Below, piece by piece: positions 61,503 to 64,000 of a stretch of DNA of 64,000 nucleotides (the first letter of the stretch is position 1; every line of letters starts with the position of its first letter). The stretch comes from JBEVOS01 sp044226655 (GTDB lineage Bacteria; Pseudomonadota; Alphaproteobacteria; Caulobacterales; Aquidulcibacteraceae). The translations under genes were made by a program, and so were the position numbers. The notes beneath the pieces are model-generated. The model had not been told where the DNA came from and did no database searches. It was given only the letters and a program-made list of their open reading frames with translations. The stretch covers positions 1,116,001-1,180,000 of the forward strand of contig JBGAGO010000001.1 of NCBI GenBank assembly GCA_044226655.1. The letters run 5' to 3'.

Positions 61503-61506
61503 CCCC

Positions 61507-61830
61507 TCAAAACGGCAGCTTGAACCCCGGCAGCATGCCCAGCCCGCCGGACAATCCCTTCATCTCGTCGTTCTGCGCCTCTTCCAGTTTCCGGCGCGCG
61601 TCGTCATGCGCGGCGCGGACGAGATCTTCGAGCATTTCCGCGTCTTCTGGCTTCAAGAGGGACGGATCGATCGACAAACCCAACATCGCGCTCTTGCCTG
61701 AAAGGCGCAGCTTCACCATGCCGCCGCCGGACGAGCCTTCGACCTCCATCGCCTCCAGTTTCTTCTGCGCTTCGGCGATCTTGGCCTGCATGGCCTGCGC
61801 CTGACGCATGATCTGGGTGATGTCCTTCAT
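61507..61830 (-). CDS. ybaB: YbaB/EbfC nucleoid-associated protein
   Basis: The 107-residue protein has the tweezer-like fold of the family: a Gln/Ala-rich first helix (IMRQAQAMQAKIAEAQKKLEAME), then the Gly-rich VEGSSGGGMVKLRLSG strand, and a C-terminal helix ending GLGMLPGFKLPF. It binds DNA as a dimer. Its ATG overlaps the dnaX stop (ATGA at 61827-61830), the common dnaX-ybaB arrangement. Confidence 0.95.
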   Translation of the reverse strand: MKDITQIMRQAQAMQAKIAEAQKKLEAMEVEGSSGGGMVKLRLSGKSAMLGLSIDPSLLKPEDAEMLEDLVRAAHDDARRKLEEAQNDEMKGLSGGLGMLPGFKLPF

Positions 61831-63524
61831 CTCTCGCCTTCCTTCTTGCGCAGCGGCACGACATCGCCATCCGCCGGCTTCGTCTCCGGCGCCTGCTTGA
61901 CGCCCACGATCTCGGCGCCCGGAAATTTGCGCATCGCTTCGGCGACGAAGGGATGGCGCTTCAATTCGTCGAGCGCGCGCGCCTCATCCTTCTTGCGCCG
62001 CTCGGCGAGGCTCTCGACCCCGGCCGCGCCGTCCGGGCGCACCACCCAGATTTCCCCCGTCGCTTCGCGGATCGCGTTGATCAGCCGGCGCGGCAAATCC
62101 TCGGGCATGCCTTGCGCCGGCTTGAACACGATTTCGCCCGGCGTGAATTTCGTCAGCTGCACGTAACGCTCGAGCGCGACCTCAAGATCGATGTCGCGCG
62201 CCGCGGCGATGAGCGCGACCACATCCTCGAAGGTGGAGAGGCGCGGCGCTTCGTTGACGGGCGCGCCCGGCTGTGCAGGCGAGGGGCGCATTTCGCTCGG
62301 CGCGGGGCCGTCGCCGCTGCGTGGGCCGCCCTCGCGCAGCAGCCGCGCGGCTTCTTCCGGCGGCGGCAGGCCCTGCGCGGCGCAGAGGCGCACCATCGCC
62401 ATTTCCGCCGCCGCGATCGGATCGGGTGCGCGTTGCGCTTCTTCGAGCGCGCGCAGCAGCATCTGCCAGAGCCGCGACAGCTGCGCCGGCGTCAGCGCGC
62501 CGGCGATCTCGCGGATGCGCGCCTCCCAATCCTTGCCGCCGACGATCTTCGCCTCGGCGCCGAGCGCTTGCGCCCGCGCCGCGTCATGGCCGATCTCCAA
62601 AAGGTCGCGCAGGATCAGCGCCGGATCGGCGCCGCTGTCGTATTGGCTGCGTACCTCGGCGAGCGCGCTCCTGGAATCGCCCTTCACGATCGCCGCCATG
62701 AGATCGAGCACGCGGCCGCGGTCGGCGAGGCCTAGCATGTCGCGCACATCTGCCGCCGAGACGGCCGCGCCGGGCTTTTGCACCATCGCCTGATCGAGCA
62801 GCGAGAGCGCATCGCGCACCGAGCCTTCCGCCGCGCGCGCGATCAGCGCCAGCCCGTCGGCGTCGATGCTGACACTCTCCTTCGCGCAGATCGTGGCGAG
62901 GTGCGCCTGCAGCTGTTCGCTGTCGACGCGCTTCAGATCGAAGCGCTGGCAGCGCGACAGCACGGTGACGGGCACTTTGCGGATTTCGGTGGTCGCGAAA
63001 ATGAACTTCACATGCGGCGGCGGCTCTTCCAGCGTCTTCAGCAGGCCATTGAACGCCGCGGTCGAGAGCATGTGCACTTCGTCGATGATGTAGACCTTGT
63101 AGCGCGCCATCACCGGCGCGTAGCGCACGCTGTCGAGAATTTCGCGGATGTCGTTGATGCCGGTGCGCGAGGCGGCGTCCATCTCGAACACGTCGGGATG
63201 GCGGCTTTCCATGATGGCCTGGCAATGCTCGCCCGGCGGCTCAAGCTTTACGCTCGGCGCGTTGACGGCATCGGTCTTGTAATTGAGCGCGCGCGCGAGC
63301 AGGCGGGCCGTCGTCGTCTTGCCCACGCCGCGCACGCCGGTGAGCATGTAGGCGTGCGGAATGCGGCCCATGACGAACGAATTGGCGATGGTGCGCACCA
63401 TCGCCTCCTGGCCGATCATGTCCTCGAACGTGCGTGGGCGGTATTTGCGCGCCAGCACGAGATAGCCCTGCGGGCCCAAAGGGGTCTCCGCGCCGAACAG
63501 GCCGGGGGCGTCTGAGTCGCTCAC
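61827..63524 (-). CDS. dnaX: DNA polymerase III subunit gamma/tau
   Basis: The 565-residue clamp-loader subunit has Walker A GVRGVGKTTTARLLA, the DEx-type Walker B in YIIDEVHMLS, the SRC sensor VLSRCQRFDLKR, and a C-terminal tau-like region ending in KKEGER. The usual four-Cys zinc module is reduced to a single Cys (EHCQAIMESRHPD), so zinc is probably not bound. Length is typical of alphaproteobacterial forms. ybaB follows with a 4-nt overlap. Confidence 0.95.
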   Translation of the reverse strand: MSDSDAPGLFGAETPLGPQGYLVLARKYRPRTFEDMIGQEAMVRTIANSFVMGRIPHAYMLTGVRGVGKTTTARLLARALNYKTDAVNAPSVKLEPPGEHCQAIMESRHPDVFEMDAASRTGINDIREILDSVRYAPVMARYKVYIIDEVHMLSTAAFNGLLKTLEEPPPHVKFIFATTEIRKVPVTVLSRCQRFDLKRVDSEQLQAHLATICAKESVSIDADGLALIARAAEGSVRDALSLLDQAMVQKPGAAVSAADVRDMLGLADRGRVLDLMAAIVKGDSRSALAEVRSQYDSGADPALILRDLLEIGHDAARAQALGAEAKIVGGKDWEARIREIAGALTPAQLSRLWQMLLRALEEAQRAPDPIAAAEMAMVRLCAAQGLPPPEEAARLLREGGPRSGDGPAPSEMRPSPAQPGAPVNEAPRLSTFEDVVALIAAARDIDLEVALERYVQLTKFTPGEIVFKPAQGMPEDLPRRLINAIREATGEIWVVRPDGAAGVESLAERRKKDEARALDELKRHPFVAEAMRKFPGAEIVGVKQAPETKPADGDVVPLRKKEGER

Positions 63525-63543
63525 GCAACAAATGTAATCGCTC

Positions 63544-63570
63544 GCGCGCCGGAGGGGTACTCCGGCGCGC
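63544..63570. terminator. Strong hairpin between dnaX and SnoaL-like gene
   Basis: GCGCGCCGGAG and CTCCGGCGCGC form a perfect 11-bp stem with loop GGGTA, after the SnoaL-like gene (minus strand) and before dnaX. A T-rich tract does not follow clearly. Confidence 0.65.
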
Positions 63571-63593
63571 GCGCTATCAGCCTCGCCACCTCA

Positions 63594-63947
63594 TCAGGCG
63601 TTGTAGAAGCGCTCTTCGGCGATTTTGCCGTTCTTCACGGTGTAGAGCGCGACCTCTTCCATCTGGATGCGCTGGCCATTGGCCTTGGCGGTGACGTCCA
63701 TCTTGAACACCAGCGCGAACTGGTCGCCGTTCACGAACGGGCCTTGCGTCTCGAAGCCATGGATTTCGTGGTTCTCGAACCACCAGACACTCTTGCCGTG
63801 CACGGCCTCGCGGCCTTCCAGCCGCGCCATCGGCCCGTCCATGTTTTCGATCGAAACCACATTGTCGGCCCACATGGCCTCGGCGGTGGCGAAATCGGAC
63901 GTTTTCAGCGCGTCGGTGAATGTCTTGGCGGTGTCGGCAGTGCTCAT
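63594..63947 (-). CDS. SnoaL-like (NTF2-fold) protein
   Basis: The 117-residue protein has the alpha+beta cone of the SnoaL/NTF2-like superfamily: TFTDALKTSDFATAEAMWADNV helices, FETQGPFVNGDQFALVFKMDVT and EEVALYTVKNGKIAEERFYN strands. Such proteins are isomerases, hydrolases or binding domains. No catalytic residues were assigned. It lies upstream of dnaX on the same strand but a hairpin divides them. Confidence 0.88.
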   Translation of the reverse strand: MSTADTAKTFTDALKTSDFATAEAMWADNVVSIENMDGPMARLEGREAVHGKSVWWFENHEIHGFETQGPFVNGDQFALVFKMDVTAKANGQRIQMEEVALYTVKNGKIAEERFYNA

Positions 63948-64000
63948 CCGAGCCTCCTGTTCGAGCCAAACTGGCCTCAGAACAAAGGCGGTACAATCGG

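Noticed and set aside
63525..63593. Possible SRP (4.5S) RNA near dnaX
   Set aside because: Only a simple 11-bp terminator-like hairpin is present; the SRP RNA tetraloop and conserved internal loops are not.

Overview
The window is high-GC DNA, densely coded, with many ATGA/GTGA stop-start overlaps and many GTG or TTG starts. It looks like an alphaproteobacterial chromosome. Supporting signs are a PhaR regulator, a PduO-type cobalamin adenosyltransferase, ethylmalonyl-CoA pathway enzymes, a HIG1-type small membrane protein and a GGAAC-N16-CGTT general-stress promoter. A Caulobacterales/Hyphomonadales-like host is a guess. No tRNA, rRNA, CRISPR array, insertion sequence or prophage was seen.

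Layout. 0-6 kb: FAH-family hydrolase, S46 peptidase, short CDF-like transporter, then a threonine-rich leader peptide ahead of yidD-thrS. 6-13 kb: glycosyltransferases (GT2, GT39, a Dpm1-like GT2 coupled to a membrane protein) and the divergent phaA/phaR pair. 13-19 kb: tandem YjbR-like genes, phaB, a CsbD stress gene, HIG1-cobO, an EF-hand protein, TonB and rmuC. 19-25 kb: MFS transporter, aldo/keto reductase, nudC, CDF transporter, GT25 and a thioesterase. 25.8-28.2 kb: one low-GC gene encoding a SIR2 domain joined to a P-loop NTPase and a helical C-terminus, inserted beside nrdA. 30-35 kb: NrdR box, a structured intergenic region, a cyclase-TolB-TPR protein, a DMT transporter and lepB. 35-40 kb: ecm and ccr on either side of a glsB-like gene. 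40-49 kb: small hypothetical genes, a racemase, a membrane-anchored TIR protein, a thiolase, peptidases, a chagasin-like lipoprotein, a Rieske oxygenase and a second low-GC gene. 49-64 kb: acyl-CoA dehydrogenases including mcd, small lipoproteins, a SET methyltransferase with an H1-like tail, recR, an aldehyde dehydrogenase and dnaX-ybaB.

How genes work together. phaA, phaB, ccr, ecm and mcd, with cobO supplying adenosylcobalamin, make much of a route from acetyl-CoA to PHB or through the ethylmalonyl-CoA pathway. They are scattered over more than 40 kb, but closely related TTGCTGCA-type palindromes lie before phaR/phaA, ecm and ccr, which suggests one PhaR regulon.

Most notable: (1) a 14-residue leader peptide with five consecutive Thr codons followed by mutually exclusive hairpins before yidD-thrS, a candidate undescribed attenuator; (2) the SIR2-STAND-like gene, a probable anti-phage protein; (3) the shared PhaR-type sites; (4) a TIR protein built as a transmembrane receptor.
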